From Neolewinella aquimaris (GTDB taxonomy: Bacteria; Bacteroidota; Bacteroidia; Chitinophagales; Saprospiraceae): a stretch of DNA of 64,000 nt. The stretch lies in assembly GCF_014197245.1 (NCBI RefSeq), contig NZ_JACIFF010000002.1, forward strand, positions 324,106-388,105, written 5' to 3'. Positions 26,547-36,886 of this stretch are shown one piece after another. A program made the translations under genes and the position numbers. Numbering within the stretch: the first letter of the stretch is position 1; every line of letters begins with the position of its first letter. Under the pieces are notes generated by a model. It made no database searches. It saw only the letters and a list, made by a program, of their open reading frames with translations, and was not told the DNA's origin.

Positions 26547-27869
26547 CGCGCGCCGGGCCATCAGTGCGGCGCCGTAGGCGCTGGCCTGGGGAGTCTGGGC
26601 TACCTCCACCCGCCGGCCCGAGCGCTCTTCCAGCAACTTCAACCATCCCGCCGAACGCGTAAATCCACCGCTGGCGTAGATCACTTCGGCGGGGCAGGTC
26701 GCCTGCTCTACCTGACGCAGGATCTCGACGATGTTGTCGGTAACTCCCAGCAGGACGGCCCGGGCCAGGTCCGTAGCGGTGTGGTGCCCGCGTAAGCCCG
26801 TAAAGGAGGCCGTAGCGAGGGCGTCCCAGATCGGTGCGCGCTCCCCAAAGAGGTAGGGCCGGAAGTACAATTCGGCATCCGGGGCAGCGGAAGCGGCTTC
26901 GAGCATATCGCCGATGCTGTCGAAGTGAGCCTGTAGCAGCTCGTACGTCCATTCCAGCACTTTACCTCCGTTGTTGGTCGCTCCGCCGAGCACCGCATAG
27001 TCGTCAAACAGCAGGTAGTCGAACAGTTGGTGATCCGTCCTGGCCGGTTTACCCCGGTGCGTGACCCGCACGGCGCCGCTGGTCCCGACGGTAAGCGAAA
27101 CCTGACCGGGCTCCGTAATTCCGCTTCCCAGATTGGCCAGGCAACCGTCGGAGCCGCCGATCACGAGGGGCAGGTCCGCCACGCCCATTCGATCGGCCAC
27201 TTCCGCTTTCCACTCGAGCAGGGTATCGCCGGGTACGACGGTCGGAAGCTTGAGGGCAAGGTCGCGGTCGCCGCCGGCCAGGCGGAGCGCTTCTTTGTCC
27301 CAGTCCCGGCTCTCCAGGTTCAGCAGTCCGGTTGCGCTGGCGAGCTGCTCGTCGAGCAGTGCGCCGCACGTGGTCCAGCGGTCGATGAGGTAGGACTTAA
27401 GGTCGGACAGTGCCACCGCGCCTTCCAGCAGTTCCGGCCGGTGGCGATTCATCCACCGCAGTTTGACGAGCGGCGACATAGGGTGCACGGGCGTACCCGT
27501 TCGTTGGAGGAGGCGGGAACGCAGGAGCGGAGAAAACTCGTCCATCACTTGCTGGGGTCGAACGTCCGCCCAGGTAACGACCGGACCGGTTGGTTCGCCG
27601 GATTGATTCAGCAGCAGGACACCGTGCATGGGGCAGCTGATGCCAAGACCGGCGGGCGGGTGCGGCAACTCGGTCATGATCCCGGTAAGCAGCGATTCGG
27701 CTACGTCCACAATTGCCCGGACGTCCTGTACCGCGGCCCCCGGTTCGGGATGGAGGAGCGGATAGTCTCCGCTGCATTCCGCCACCAGGACACCCTCCCG
27801 GTCGAAGGCACCTACTTTGGCGGAGGTCGTACCCAAATCAAGACCGAGGTAAATAGCGGTTGCAGACAT
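26508..27869 (-). CDS. FGGY-family carbohydrate kinase (gluconokinase-like)
   Basis: The 453-residue protein has the two-domain actin-like fold of FGGY kinases. The N-terminal phosphate loop is YLGLDLGTTSAKVGAFD. The substrate region reads ISCPMHGVLLLN and VTWADVRPQQ. The adenosine motif is ASGGFTRSAGWLKLLEE near residue 395. The details MHGVLLLN and GATNNGGKVLEW fit the gluconokinase subgroup, which phosphorylates gluconate at C6, but xylulokinase- or glycerol-kinase-like activity cannot be excluded. No gluconate transporter or dehydratase is adjacent. It is divergent from the S9 peptidase gene. Confidence 0.88.
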   Translation of the reverse strand: MSATAIYLGLDLGTTSAKVGAFDREGVLVAECSGDYPLLHPEPGAAVQDVRAIVDVAESLLTGIMTELPHPPAGLGISCPMHGVLLLNQSGEPTGPVVTWADVRPQQVMDEFSPLLRSRLLQRTGTPVHPMSPLVKLRWMNRHRPELLEGAVALSDLKSYLIDRWTTCGALLDEQLASATGLLNLESRDWDKEALRLAGGDRDLALKLPTVVPGDTLLEWKAEVADRMGVADLPLVIGGSDGCLANLGSGITEPGQVSLTVGTSGAVRVTHRGKPARTDHQLFDYLLFDDYAVLGGATNNGGKVLEWTYELLQAHFDSIGDMLEAASAAPDAELYFRPYLFGERAPIWDALATASFTGLRGHHTATDLARAVLLGVTDNIVEILRQVEQATCPAEVIYASGGFTRSAGWLKLLEERSGRRVEVAQTPQASAYGAALMARRALEKQPQAERRQQ

Positions 27870-27948
27870 AGGGGGGTAAAGATAACAGGGGCCGACGGAG
27901 TAAACGGGCAGCTCGCTTATATTTACACCTTACCCCAAATGCCCTACC

Positions 27949-30696
27949 GTGAAGTACCTAGCCACCGTTGCTATTCTTTTAATTTATTGCACCTGCGTAC
28001 CCGCCCAAAGAGCCATTGAAGTGGCAGACATGCAGGCCTGGAAGGAAATCCGCTCCGAGCAACTGAGTGCCGACGGCAGTCACGTGCTCTACAGCCTCAC
28101 TCCGGATGTAGGGGATGCGGAAGTGGTGGTGTACCGGGCGGCCGACAAGCAGGAACGCCGCTTCCCCCGTTTGGAAAACGCCACTTTCTCCTACGACGGC
28201 AAGTACCTCGTGGGCATGCTAAAACCTACCCGCGACACCGTGCTGGAGTACAAGCGCCAGGAAAAAGTGAAGGAGCTCAAGCAACGCGACACCCTCCTGG
28301 TGTGGGACCTCCGAAGCCAGAACCCCATGCTATATCCCAATGCGTATGACTTCAAACTCAGCGAGCGCTCGTCGGAGATATTTGCCTACACGACGCAATC
28401 GCTGGTCCCCGACAGCCTGCGCAAGGAACTGGACAAGGACGCGACCCGCCTCGTCGTGCGCCGGTTCGCCAATCAGGACAGCTTTTATCTGGAGGGGGTG
28501 ATGGATTTCCGCGTAGCACGCGACCGTCCGATCGTAGTTGCCCATCGCGTGGCCAAGGACAGCACCTGGACCGATGGCGTACTGCGGATCGACCCCAGTA
28601 AGCTCGAATGGCAAACCCTCAGCAGCGGGCCGGCGGAATTTAGCGGACTCAACCTCAGTTTTGACGGAGAGCGGGTGGCCTTTCTGAGCACCGATAAGGA
28701 AAAGGACGGTAAGCAGCCGCCGTTTCACCTGCACTACTGGTCGAGCGGAAGCGACTCGGCCTATATGGTCACGGGACGCGACATGAGCTGGCTTCCGAAG
28801 GGATACCGCATCAGCGACGACCGGCGGCCCGAATTCAGCGAAGACGGGAAGTACCTTTTCTTCGGCACCACGCCCCGCCGCCCCGAACTCGACAGCAGCG
28901 CCATCGCCAGTGAACTGGCCGACGTAGAGGTCTGGACAACGGAGGACCCCCTACTCTATACCCGTCAGAACAACAAGCTGGAGCAGGACAAGAAATTTAC
29001 CTACCTCGCCGTATACCGTACAGGTGCGGACGAGTTTTTGCAGCTTGCCGATACGCAGTTTCCGGAGAGCAGTCAGCCCCAGGACAATCGGGGCGATTAC
29101 CTGATGCTCTACAACGACAGCCCCTACGCCAAGCAGACCATGTGGGAAGGCGGCCCGGCGGCCCGCGACATCGTGACGGTCGATCTACGTAACGGGAAGC
29201 GCAGCCCGGTTGTGTCGGGGGAGGTCGGCTACTTCAACTGGTCACCTACCGGCAAGTACATCAGCTGGTACAATCCGGTGGATTCGGTCTACCGCACCTT
29301 CGACGTGGAGGACCGGGAGCTCAATACCATCACCTCAAAAGAGCTCGGCATCTTCTACGACGAGCGCAACGACCAGCCTAACAACCCCTACCCCTACGGC
29401 ATAGCGGGCTGGCTGGAGAACGACCGGGGGATCATCGTGTACGACCGCTACGACCTGTGGCGCATCCATCCCGACCGGGAGGGCGACGCGGAACGGCTCA
29501 CCCAGGGGCGGGAGGCCGGCGTTGAGTACCGCTACTACGATCTGGACAAGGAACGGGACGCCGTAGATGAGACCATGCTTCTGGTGACCCAGCGCGATGC
29601 GGACTACTACGGTGGTTTTGCACGACTCGACGCGGACGGCACGGTGCAGCAACTGGCTACGGGCCCCTACGTGTATGACGACTTTAGCAAGGCACGCTTG
29701 GCCGAGCGCTACCTGTACACCCGCGAGAGTTACCGCGACTTTCCCGATTTGCGGCTTACCGCTGCGTTAGCAAGCGAAGGAGAAGTGATTACGAACGCCA
29801 ATCCCCAGCAGTCGGACTTCAACTGGGGGACCGCCGAGGAATACCGTTGGATCGATCACGAGGGGCGGGAACTTCGGGGGCTGCTGATCAAGCCCGCCGG
29901 CTTCGATTCCACAAAGCAGTACCCCATGCTGGTCAACTTTTACGAGCGCAGCAGCGAGGGCCTGTACCGTCACCGCACCCCGGTACCCGGTCGCTCTTCC
30001 ATCAACTACCCCCACTACTCCAGCCGGGGGTACGTGATCTTCAATCCGGACGTCATCTACCGCGAGGGCTACCCCGGTGAAAGTGCCTACAACTGCGTGA
30101 TGAGCGGCGTTAGCGCCCTGCTGATGGAGGGGTTCATCGACAAGGACCGGATCGGCCTGCAGGGACACAGCTGGGGCGGCTACCAGGCGGCCTACCTGGC
30201 CACCAAGACCGATCTGTTTGCCGCCATCGAGTCGGGGGCACCGGTCGTCAACATGTTCTCCGCCTACGGTGGCATCCGCTGGGGCAGTGGCCTGAGCCGG
30301 CAATTCCAGTACGAGCGCACCCAGAGCCGAATCGGCGGCACGCCGTGGGAATACCCCCTGCGCTACCTCGAAAATTCTCCCATCTTCACTACCGACAAGA
30401 TCAACACCCCCATCCTGATCCTGCATAACGACGAAGACGGAGCCGTGCCCTGGTACCAAGGCATCGAGTGGTTTACGGCCCTGCGCCGTCTCGGCAAACC
30501 GGCCTGGTTCCTGAATTACCGGGGTGAACCCCACTGGCCCGTAAAGACGCCGAACCGCGCCGACTTTCAGACCCGCATGAGTCAGTTTTTCGACTACTAC
30601 CTGCTGGGCGCGCCCATGCCGGTGTGGATGGAAAAGGGGGTGAGTCCGCTAGAGCGCGGCATCCAGCAAAACCTGGAGCTCACGCAGGAGAACTAA
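27949..30696 (+). CDS. S9-family prolyl oligopeptidase-like peptidase, exported
   Basis: The 915-residue serine peptidase has a signal peptide (MKYLATVAILLIYCTCVPAQ), a long beta-propeller region (about 25-650) and an alpha/beta-hydrolase domain. The triad is visible: Ser741 in LQGHSWGGYQAAY, Asp830 in HNDEDGAVPW and His862 in YRGEPHWPV. It should cleave peptides in the periplasm. The start is a GTG at 27949; the ATG at 27939 is out of frame. The 3' end overlaps birA by 17 bases on the other strand. Confidence 0.94.
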   Translation: MKYLATVAILLIYCTCVPAQRAIEVADMQAWKEIRSEQLSADGSHVLYSLTPDVGDAEVVVYRAADKQERRFPRLENATFSYDGKYLVGMLKPTRDTVLEYKRQEKVKELKQRDTLLVWDLRSQNPMLYPNAYDFKLSERSSEIFAYTTQSLVPDSLRKELDKDATRLVVRRFANQDSFYLEGVMDFRVARDRPIVVAHRVAKDSTWTDGVLRIDPSKLEWQTLSSGPAEFSGLNLSFDGERVAFLSTDKEKDGKQPPFHLHYWSSGSDSAYMVTGRDMSWLPKGYRISDDRRPEFSEDGKYLFFGTTPRRPELDSSAIASELADVEVWTTEDPLLYTRQNNKLEQDKKFTYLAVYRTGADEFLQLADTQFPESSQPQDNRGDYLMLYNDSPYAKQTMWEGGPAARDIVTVDLRNGKRSPVVSGEVGYFNWSPTGKYISWYNPVDSVYRTFDVEDRELNTITSKELGIFYDERNDQPNNPYPYGIAGWLENDRGIIVYDRYDLWRIHPDREGDAERLTQGREAGVEYRYYDLDKERDAVDETMLLVTQRDADYYGGFARLDADGTVQQLATGPYVYDDFSKARLAERYLYTRESYRDFPDLRLTAALASEGEVITNANPQQSDFNWGTAEEYRWIDHEGRELRGLLIKPAGFDSTKQYPMLVNFYERSSEGLYRHRTPVPGRSSINYPHYSSRGYVIFNPDVIYREGYPGESAYNCVMSGVSALLMEGFIDKDRIGLQGHSWGGYQAAYLATKTDLFAAIESGAPVVNMFSAYGGIRWGSGLSRQFQYERTQSRIGGTPWEYPLRYLENSPIFTTDKINTPILILHNDEDGAVPWYQGIEWFTALRRLGKPAWFLNYRGEPHWPVKTPNRADFQTRMSQFFDYYLLGAPMPVWMEKGVSPLERGIQQNLELTQEN
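27989..28008 (+). repeat. Recurrent GC-rich 20-mer, copy in the S9 signal-peptide codons
   Basis: GCACCTGCGTACCCGCCCAA differs by one base from the non-coding copy at 3451-3470; with three more bases on the left the match is 22 of 23. Here it encodes part of the signal peptide. Confidence 0.4.
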
Positions 30697-31456
30697 CAAA
30701 ACGCAGGCTTTGTAAATCAAACGACGGAACGGTGCCGTCGGCCAATTGCACCCGCAGTCGGCCGGCACCGGTTACGCCAGCAATGCGCCCCCGGAATTCC
30801 CGGGCGGTGGCCACTTCCCGGTAAACCGCCCACTCCTCCAGTCGGTACAAATTAGCGTGATATGCCGCCGCCAGCTGGCCCTGCTCACTGCCCGAAGTAA
30901 GGGGATAGAGTCGGGTGAACTCGGCAAACAGGACCTGCAGTACGGGCTCCAGGGCGACCGGTGTGCCGGTGAGTATTCTGAGGGAGGTCGCCGAATGGGC
31001 GAGTTCGGGAGGAAAGGAGTTTTCGTTGACATTGAGCCCAATGCCGATAACGGACCACTGTATCCGGCTGCCGCGCAGTCCGTTCTGAATCAGGATACCG
31101 GCGATCTTGCGGTCGCCCACGTAGATGTCGTTGGGCCACTTGATCCGGACGGTAGCGGCAAGCCGGGCGGGTAGCAGTTGCTCGATAGCAGTAGCGAGCG
31201 CCAGGGAGACGAATTGGTTGAGCACGAAGAGGTGGTCGACTGCCAGATGGTCAGGCCGAACCAGGATACTGAGGGTCAGATTGTCGCCCGGGGTCGCGTG
31301 CCAGTGGTTTTTTCCCTGTCCCCGGCCGGCGGACTGGTCGTCGGTAATGAAAACGGCACCATCGTTAAGTTTTTCTCCCGCGTTCAGTGCCTCCAGCATG
31401 GCGGTATTGGTGGAAGCGGTGCGTTCGAAACGGCGGGCAACTTTAGGAATCAGCAA
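30680..31456 (-). CDS. birA: Biotin--[acetyl-CoA-carboxylase] ligase
   Basis: The 258-residue enzyme activates biotin with ATP and attaches it to the carrier protein of carboxylases. The conserved elements are ASTNTAMLEAL, DDQSAGRGQGKNHWHA (biotinyl-AMP loop), RIKWPNDIYVGDRKIAGIL and IGIGLNVNE. A small SH3-like C-terminal domain follows. The N-terminal DNA-binding domain of E. coli BirA is absent, so this is the monofunctional type. The start is a TTG at 31456. Confidence 0.94.
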   Translation of the reverse strand: MLIPKVARRFERTASTNTAMLEALNAGEKLNDGAVFITDDQSAGRGQGKNHWHATPGDNLTLSILVRPDHLAVDHLFVLNQFVSLALATAIEQLLPARLAATVRIKWPNDIYVGDRKIAGILIQNGLRGSRIQWSVIGIGLNVNENSFPPELAHSATSLRILTGTPVALEPVLQVLFAEFTRLYPLTSGSEQGQLAAAYHANLYRLEEWAVYREVATAREFRGRIAGVTGAGRLRVQLADGTVPSFDLQSLRFVSSPA

Positions 31457-31522
31457 TTTGTTTGTTTTACAGCAATACTACGGGAATGGTATTTGCTACC
31501 TTCATAATTCTAAAATGCAGAT

Positions 31523-31915
31523 TTGAACACATCCACCAAAGCAGCGCGTACGACCGTTAATCCAAAGATGGAGCAGCGGCTCGACGTCATCCTGGACAGC
31601 ATCCGGGACATCAAAGGTAAGAACATCGTCCGCCTGGATTTGCGGAAGCTCGACGATCGCCCCGCGGAGTTTTTTTTCATCTGTGAGGGAGAGTCTTCCA
31701 CTCAGGTGCGGGCCATTGCGGAGAACGTGCAGAAGCGAATGAAGCAGGAAATGGGCGAGTACACGAAAAACACCACCGGGTCGCGCCCCGCGAATTGGGT
31801 GTGCCTAGACTACTTCGATACGGTAGTCCACGTATTTTACCCCGAAACTCGCGCGTTCTACCAGATCGAGGATCTGTGGAGCGACGGTATTGCGAAAGAA
31901 TTTGAGAGCCTCTAG
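31523..31915 (+). CDS. rsfS: Ribosomal silencing factor RsfS
   Basis: The 130-residue protein is the RsfS/Iojap factor, which binds uL14 on the large subunit and blocks subunit joining in starvation. The signatures are LDSIRDIKGKNIVRLDLR, FFFICEGESSTQVRAIAENV, NWVCLDYFDTVVHVF and the final FYQIEDLW. The frame starts at TTG 31523. An ATG at 31568 (MEQRLDVILDSI) would give 115 residues and is equally consistent with E. coli RsfS. The Thr/Lys-rich extension seen with the TTG start is common in Bacteroidota, so I kept it. It is followed by ftsH. Confidence 0.93.
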   Translation: MNTSTKAARTTVNPKMEQRLDVILDSIRDIKGKNIVRLDLRKLDDRPAEFFFICEGESSTQVRAIAENVQKRMKQEMGEYTKNTTGSRPANWVCLDYFDTVVHVFYPETRAFYQIEDLWSDGIAKEFESL

Positions 31916-31933
31916 CGGGTTGTCCCAAAATAT

Positions 31934-31965
31934 GTGCGGCCAGCCAACGAAAAGCCGGTCCGCAC
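31934..31965. other. Inverted repeat between rsfS and ftsH
   Basis: GTGCGG (31934-31939) and CCGCAC (31960-31965) can form a six-base-pair stem with a 20-base loop. No T-run follows on either strand. It may be an ftsH leader structure or chance. Confidence 0.2.
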
Positions 31966-31979
31966 GTTAGCCTAAAGAT

Positions 31980-33971
31980 ATGAGCACAAACAATCAGAAT
32001 ACCAACCCCGAGGGTTCCGGCGGTCCGAAGTTCCAGAGTTACTGGATTTACGCGATCATGTCCGTAGTCCTGCTGGCACTCGTGCTAACCAATTGGGGTA
32101 CCGGTGCTTCCAGCGAGATCGACCTGAACCGACTGAATTCCATGATCAAGGACGATGCGATCGAGAGCATCAAGCTGGTCAACAACGATCGGGCGGAAGT
32201 CTTCATCAAGGAAGCCAAGAAGTCGGAAACTCAGTATAAAGACGCCGCCGCCGAAGGTATGGGGGGCGCCCGTTACGATTATTACCTGGAGGTCACCGAT
32301 CCTACCTCTTTCAACAATTTCGTGAATTCGGCCTACGAAAACCTCGACATTCCCTTCGCCGATCGGGTAAGGGTGGATGCGGAAAAGCGTACCGACTACC
32401 TGGGCAATGCGCTGCAGTGGCTGTTGCCCCTGGCCGTTATCGCCTTCATTTGGATCGTGCTCATGCGTCGTCTCGGCAGTGGCGGCGGTGGTCCCGGCGG
32501 CCAGATCTTCAATATCGGCAAATCGAAGGCAACCCTCTTCGATCAGAACAGTAAGGTGAACATCACCTTTGCCGACGTCGCCGGTCTTGACGAGGCAAAA
32601 GAAGAAGTAATGGAGGTCGTCGACTTCCTGAAAAATCCTAAGAAGTACACCGCCCTCGGGGGTAAAATTCCCAAGGGCGTCCTCCTGGTAGGCCCTCCGG
32701 GTACCGGTAAGACCTTGCTAGCTAAGGCCGTTGCCGGAGAAGCCGGTGTACCCTTCTTTACCATGTCCGGTTCCGACTTCGTAGAGATGTTCGTCGGTGT
32801 TGGTGCTTCCCGGGTTCGCGACCTCTTTAAGCAGGCCCGCGAAAAGGCTCCGTGTATCATCTTTATCGACGAGATCGACGCCATCGGCCGCGCCCGCGGT
32901 CGGGCAAACATGCAGGGGGGCAACGACGAACGGGAGAACACCCTCAACCAACTGCTCGTCGAAATGGACGGTTTCAGTACCGACAAGGGAGTAATTCTGA
33001 TGGCGGCTACCAACCGCCCCGACGTACTCGACTCGGCGCTGCTGCGCCCGGGCCGTTTTGACCGACAGATCGGCATCGACCGTCCCGACCTGAAGGGACG
33101 TGAGGCGATCTTTAAGGTCCACCTCAAGACCATCAAGACCAACGATACGGTAACCGCCGATGTACTAGCGGAAATGACGCCAGGCTTCGCCGGCGCGGAA
33201 ATCGCCAACATCTGTAATGAGGCGGCCCTGATCGCCGCTCGGCGCAACCAGGACAGCATCGGGCTGGACGATTTCAACTACGCCCTCGACAAGGTGATCG
33301 GTGGATTGGAGAAGAAGAACAAGCTCATCTCGCCCGACGAGAAGAAGATCATCGCCTACCACGAAGCAGGTCACGCCATCTGCGGCTGGTACCTGGAGCA
33401 CGCGATGCCGCTCGTTAAGGTGACCATCGTACCCCGCGGGGTAGCCGCTCTGGGATATGCCCAGTACTTACCCAAGGAGCAATACATCACCCGTACCGAG
33501 CAGATGCTGGATATGATGTGCATGACCTTCGGTGGCCGGGCCGCGGAAGAAGTGGTGTTCAATAAGATCAGTACCGGTGCCCAGAATGATCTGGATAAGG
33601 TCACCAAGATGGCATACGATATGATCACCGTTTACGGTATGAACTCGGAAGTGGGTCAGGTCAGTTTCTACGGAATGAGCAGAGACGTTTACCAGCGCCC
33701 CTACTCCGACGATACCGCTACCCTGATCGATGACCAGGTGAGGACCCTTCTACAGGGTCAGTACGATCGTGCGAAGCAGTTGCTCCAGGTTAAGCGGGAA
33801 GAAGTAAACAAGCTTGCCGAGGCCCTACTCGAGAAGGAAGTACTAAGCCGGAAGGACTTGGAAAACCTTATCGGTCCACGCCCCGCTGATGCGGAAGAAG
33901 GTTACCAGGAATGGGCTGGAGTGATCGACAACAGTCACGACCGGGACAACAACGGTGTCATTACCCCGTAG
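31980..33971 (+). CDS. ftsH: ATP-dependent zinc metalloprotease FtsH
   Basis: The 663-residue membrane protease degrades misassembled membrane proteins and unstable regulators. It has two membrane segments (about 23-40 and 140-160) around a periplasmic loop. The AAA+ domain has Walker A GPPGTGKT at 238-245, Walker [13 protein letters not shown] and the second-region-of-homology arginines ([11 protein letters not shown]). The zinc protease domain has HEAGH at 461-465. All motifs are intact. The ATG at 31980 fits homologues. A terminator lies 31 bases after the stop. Confidence 0.97.
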   Translation: MSTNNQNTNPEGSGGPKFQSYWIYAIMSVVLLALVLTNWGTGASSEIDLNRLNSMIKDDAIESIKLVNNDRAEVFIKEAKKSETQYKDAAAEGMGGARYDYYLEVTDPTSFNNFVNSAYENLDIPFADRVRVDAEKRTDYLGNALQWLLPLAVIAFIWIVLMRRLGSGGGGPGGQIFNIGKSKATLFDQNSKVNITFADVAGLDEAKEEVMEVVDFLKNPKKYTALGGKIPKGVLLVGPPGTGKTLLAKAVAGEAGVPFFTMSGSDFVEMFVGVGASRVRDLFKQAREKAPCIIFIDEIDAIGRARGRANMQGGNDERENTLNQLLVEMDGFSTDKGVILMAATNRPDVLDSALLRPGRFDRQIGIDRPDLKGREAIFKVHLKTIKTNDTVTADVLAEMTPGFAGAEIANICNEAALIAARRNQDSIGLDDFNYALDKVIGGLEKKNKLISPDEKKIIAYHEAGHAICGWYLEHAMPLVKVTIVPRGVAALGYAQYLPKEQYITRTEQMLDMMCMTFGGRAAEEVVFNKISTGAQNDLDKVTKMAYDMITVYGMNSEVGQVSFYGMSRDVYQRPYSDDTATLIDDQVRTLLQGQYDRAKQLLQVKREEVNKLAEALLEKEVLSRKDLENLIGPRPADAEEGYQEWAGVIDNSHDRDNNGVITP

Positions 33972-34001
33972 AAATTTTTCGGTGATCACAACGAACACAG
34001 A

Positions 34002-34030
34002 GGCTCCGTAACACGTTTACGGGGCCTTTT
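34002..34030 (+). terminator. Rho-independent terminator after ftsH
   Basis: A 10-base-pair stem (34002-34011 with 34017-34026, one G-U pair) closes a CACGT loop and is followed by TTTT. It lies 31 bases after the ftsH stop. Confidence 0.82.
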
Positions 34031-34058
34031 ACCTTGAGGATAGTAATTATGTTGCTTT

Positions 34059-36677
34059 GTGACTATCTTCACGGAGCTACATTTTTCAAGTACCCTGTTA
34101 CTATTGACCTTGGCAGATAACGCACCGCCCGTTGACGCATTGCTGCAAATTCACCAGGACGCCTTCGACCTGATCACCGAAGGTGTGCTGTGGGTGGATG
34201 TTACCGGTCGTGTACAGTACGGAAACGAAAGCGCGGCCAGCATTCTTGGGTACACGCGCAATTCGCTGCTGCGGGCGAGCTACTTCGAGATCAACCCTCA
34301 CTTCAGCATGATGGGTTGGAAGAAGTTCTGGAATCGACTGCAGGAGAAACAGAGCGAGCGACTGGACACCGAATTTGTCAATCGGGACGGTAAGCTGTTC
34401 AGCATCAAGGGCCGTGCCGGCTTCGATATTTATAGCATTGATCCGGAATTGTGTATCGTCATCTTCCGATCTACCGAAGGAGGCAAACGGGATGCCGACC
34501 TGCTGGAAGCGGTGCAGCAACACGGCAACATCGGTGCCTGGGAAGTCAACCTGACCACCAATCAGGTATTCCTGGCACCGCCGATCCGGAGCTGGCTGTC
34601 CCTTCCCGCCGACCGCGCCTTTTACCCGGCCCTGGAATTTATTTCCATTTTGCAGCCCTATCTGCTGGAAGGCTCCTACGAGACTATTCGCACCACGTAT
34701 AAAGACCTCCGCCGCTCCTCCTGCGAAATGGAGATGGTCATTCCACTACGGACTCAGACATCCGATAAGATGACGGCGCCGACCAATTTCATCATCCGGG
34801 CCAGATCGGTAGAGAATGAACTTGAGGTCTACAAGGTGTACGGCAGCTTTTGTCTGGAAGACCGGCCGGGTCACGCCGTAGTCGACCGTTCCGCCAACGA
34901 AGAATTACTCCAACTGGCTGTGGACCGTCACCCCGACGCAGTCTACATCGTTTCCTCAGAGGACCGTAGACTAACTTACGCCAACGAGCAGGCGGTGACC
35001 ATGACCGGCTACACGAAGGAACAGTTGCGCGGTCTGCCCGTATCCGAGATTTCGGGTCTGAATCACGAGGAAGCCAGTGAGTTGTACCGCCGACTGCGGG
35101 AGGAGCGCTACGTGGAAACGACTACCCATACGCTACGTAGCGACGGGAGTAAGGTCCCTACTCTATCGAAGCTGTACCACTATCAGCGGGAAGGGCACGA
35201 GTTTGTTTTAGGAATCCTTCGCGACACCAGCCAGCAATCCCACGAAACTGAAAACGTCCAGCTGTACTCTACTACCCTGGATGTCCTGCAGGAGTGGGTC
35301 ATTTGGTTGAACAACTCGGGGGAGATCGTCCTACTGAATGAGGCCGCACGCAAGAAACTGCGCCGCAAGACCAGCCGGTCCATCGAAGGACTTCACGTCG
35401 CCGAGCTTCTGCCCGACCTTACTATTCCAAACCTGGCAGACGTTCGCCAGGAGCGGCTCGACGGCCGCAGCCGGCCGTCTACCGAGTATGTGTTTTCGAC
35501 CACCAGCGGGGACGATCGCACCCTGAACATCCGCTTCGCCCAGGTGGAGGCTGGCGCGCAGAACTTCCTCTGCCTCATCTGCCGCGACGTCACCACCCAG
35601 CAGCTCAATCGCCGCAAGCTGGAAAAGACCAAGCGGAGGGTAGACGAGCTTACCAAGCAACTGCAGAGCGAAAACGAGACGTTGCGCGAGCAGATCGAGC
35701 AGGTCAACACCAGCGGGCCCATCATTACGGTGTCGCGGAAGTACCAGGAAACCCTGGCCCAGATCGCCCAGGTTTCCGACACCGACGCTACCGTACTGGT
35801 AACGGGAGAAACCGGCACCGGTAAGGAATTGCTCGCTCAGTCCATCCACAAGTTCAGCGGCCGAAGCCGTAAACCCCTCATCAGTGTAAACTGCGCCGCC
35901 CTACCGGAAAATCTGATCGAGAGCGAGCTGTTCGGCCACGAGCGGGGTGCGTTCACCGGTGCCCACGCCCAGAAGAAGGGGAAGTTCGAACTGGCCGATG
36001 CCGGAACCATTTTTCTCGACGAGATCGGTGAACTGCCGCTGGATATGCAGGCCAAGCTCCTGCGGGTGCTGCAGGAAGGGGAAGTACAGCGGATCGGGTC
36101 GACGGAATCGATCAATGTGGACGTCCGGGTAGTGGCGGCCACCAACCGCGACCTGGAGCAAATGATCAATCAGGGCAAGTTCCGGGAAGATCTCTTCTAC
36201 CGACTCAATGTTTTTCCCATCCACAACCTGCCTCTGCGGGAACGACGGGAGGATATTCCGGTACTCATCAAGCACTTCACCAAGGTGTACTCCGAGCGCA
36301 TGGGCCGCAACATCACCCACATCAACCCACGCGACATGGAGCAGCTGATCGCCTATGACTTCCCGGGCAACGTGCGCGAACTGATCAACCTCGTCGAGCG
36401 CGCCGTCATCACCTCCCAGTCGACCACCCTGAACCTCAGCGCCAGCCTGCGGGCATTGCGCCGGCCCGGCCGGAACGGTGAAAACCAGGTGTTGTCGGGA
36501 GACAAGATCATTCCCTTCGAGGCCATGCAGAAGCAGTACATCATTGCCGCCCTCAAACGGACGAACGGAAAAGTAACGGGCCCCGGGGGCGCAGCGGAGT
36601 TGCTGGACCTCAACGGCCGCACCCTGATGTCAAAGATGAACAAGCTGGGCATCAACCGGAATACATTCACATCCTAG
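34059..36677 (+). CDS. Multi-PAS sigma-54-dependent transcriptional activator
   Basis: The 872-residue regulator has up to four PAS-like sensor segments (about 30-130, 155-270, 290-400 and 405-515), then a coiled coil (about 517-550, [16 protein letters not shown]). The AAA+ domain follows at about 560-790, with Walker A GETGTGKE at 583-590, the sigma-54 contact loop GAFTGA at 630-635 and Walker B FLDEIGE. The C-terminus holds a Fis-type helix-turn-helix ([21 protein letters not shown]). There is no receiver domain and no membrane segment, so it probably senses a cytoplasmic cue directly through PAS. The start is GTG 34059; nearby TTG codons (34104, 34110) are alternatives. Its target genes are not known. 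Confidence 0.9.
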   Translation: MTIFTELHFSSTLLLLTLADNAPPVDALLQIHQDAFDLITEGVLWVDVTGRVQYGNESAASILGYTRNSLLRASYFEINPHFSMMGWKKFWNRLQEKQSERLDTEFVNRDGKLFSIKGRAGFDIYSIDPELCIVIFRSTEGGKRDADLLEAVQQHGNIGAWEVNLTTNQVFLAPPIRSWLSLPADRAFYPALEFISILQPYLLEGSYETIRTTYKDLRRSSCEMEMVIPLRTQTSDKMTAPTNFIIRARSVENELEVYKVYGSFCLEDRPGHAVVDRSANEELLQLAVDRHPDAVYIVSSEDRRLTYANEQAVTMTGYTKEQLRGLPVSEISGLNHEEASELYRRLREERYVETTTHTLRSDGSKVPTLSKLYHYQREGHEFVLGILRDTSQQSHETENVQLYSTTLDVLQEWVIWLNNSGEIVLLNEAARKKLRRKTSRSIEGLHVAELLPDLTIPNLADVRQERLDGRSRPSTEYVFSTTSGDDRTLNIRFAQVEAGAQNFLCLICRDVTTQQLNRRKLEKTKRRVDELTKQLQSENETLREQIEQVNTSGPIITVSRKYQETLAQIAQVSDTDATVLVTGETGTGKELLAQSIHKFSGRSRKPLISVNCAALPENLIESELFGHERGAFTGAHAQKKGKFELADAGTIFLDEIGELPLDMQAKLLRVLQEGEVQRIGSTESINVDVRVVAATNRDLEQMINQGKFREDLFYRLNVFPIHNLPLRERREDIPVLIKHFTKVYSERMGRNITHINPRDMEQLIAYDFPGNVRELINLVERAVITSQSTTLNLSASLRALRRPGRNGENQVLSGDKIIPFEAMQKQYIIAALKRTNGKVTGPGGAAELLDLNGRTLMSKMNKLGINRNTFTS

Positions 36678-36721
36678 GGATTACCGGACGCCAGGCTACC
36701 ACTTATGGTTCGATCCGTAAG

Positions 36722-36751
36722 ACGGTCAGCTTTTTTAAGCGTACTGACCGT
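36722..36751. other. Inverted repeat between the sigma-54 activator and the hybrid regulator
   Basis: ACGGTCAG (36722-36729) and CTGACCGT (36744-36751) form a perfect eight-base-pair stem. An inner GCTT/AAGC pair lies in the 14-base loop. No T-run follows on either strand, so it is more like an operator or RNA structure than a standard terminator. Confidence 0.35.
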
Positions 36752-36886
36752 TCCAACTGCCACGCGTACGCCGGATAGTTGTTTTATTGAAGGCGTTCGG
36801 ATACCGGCGGCTTGGGTCTCCATTCCGTAAATTGTATCCCCTCTTTACCAGAAACCCAGGCTGACCTCCAGCCGCGACCGATCCCT

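Noticed and set aside
34002-34030. The hairpin after ftsH as a riboswitch for the sigma-54 activator
   Set aside because: It is a simple stem with four T just after the ftsH stop, which a terminator explains fully.
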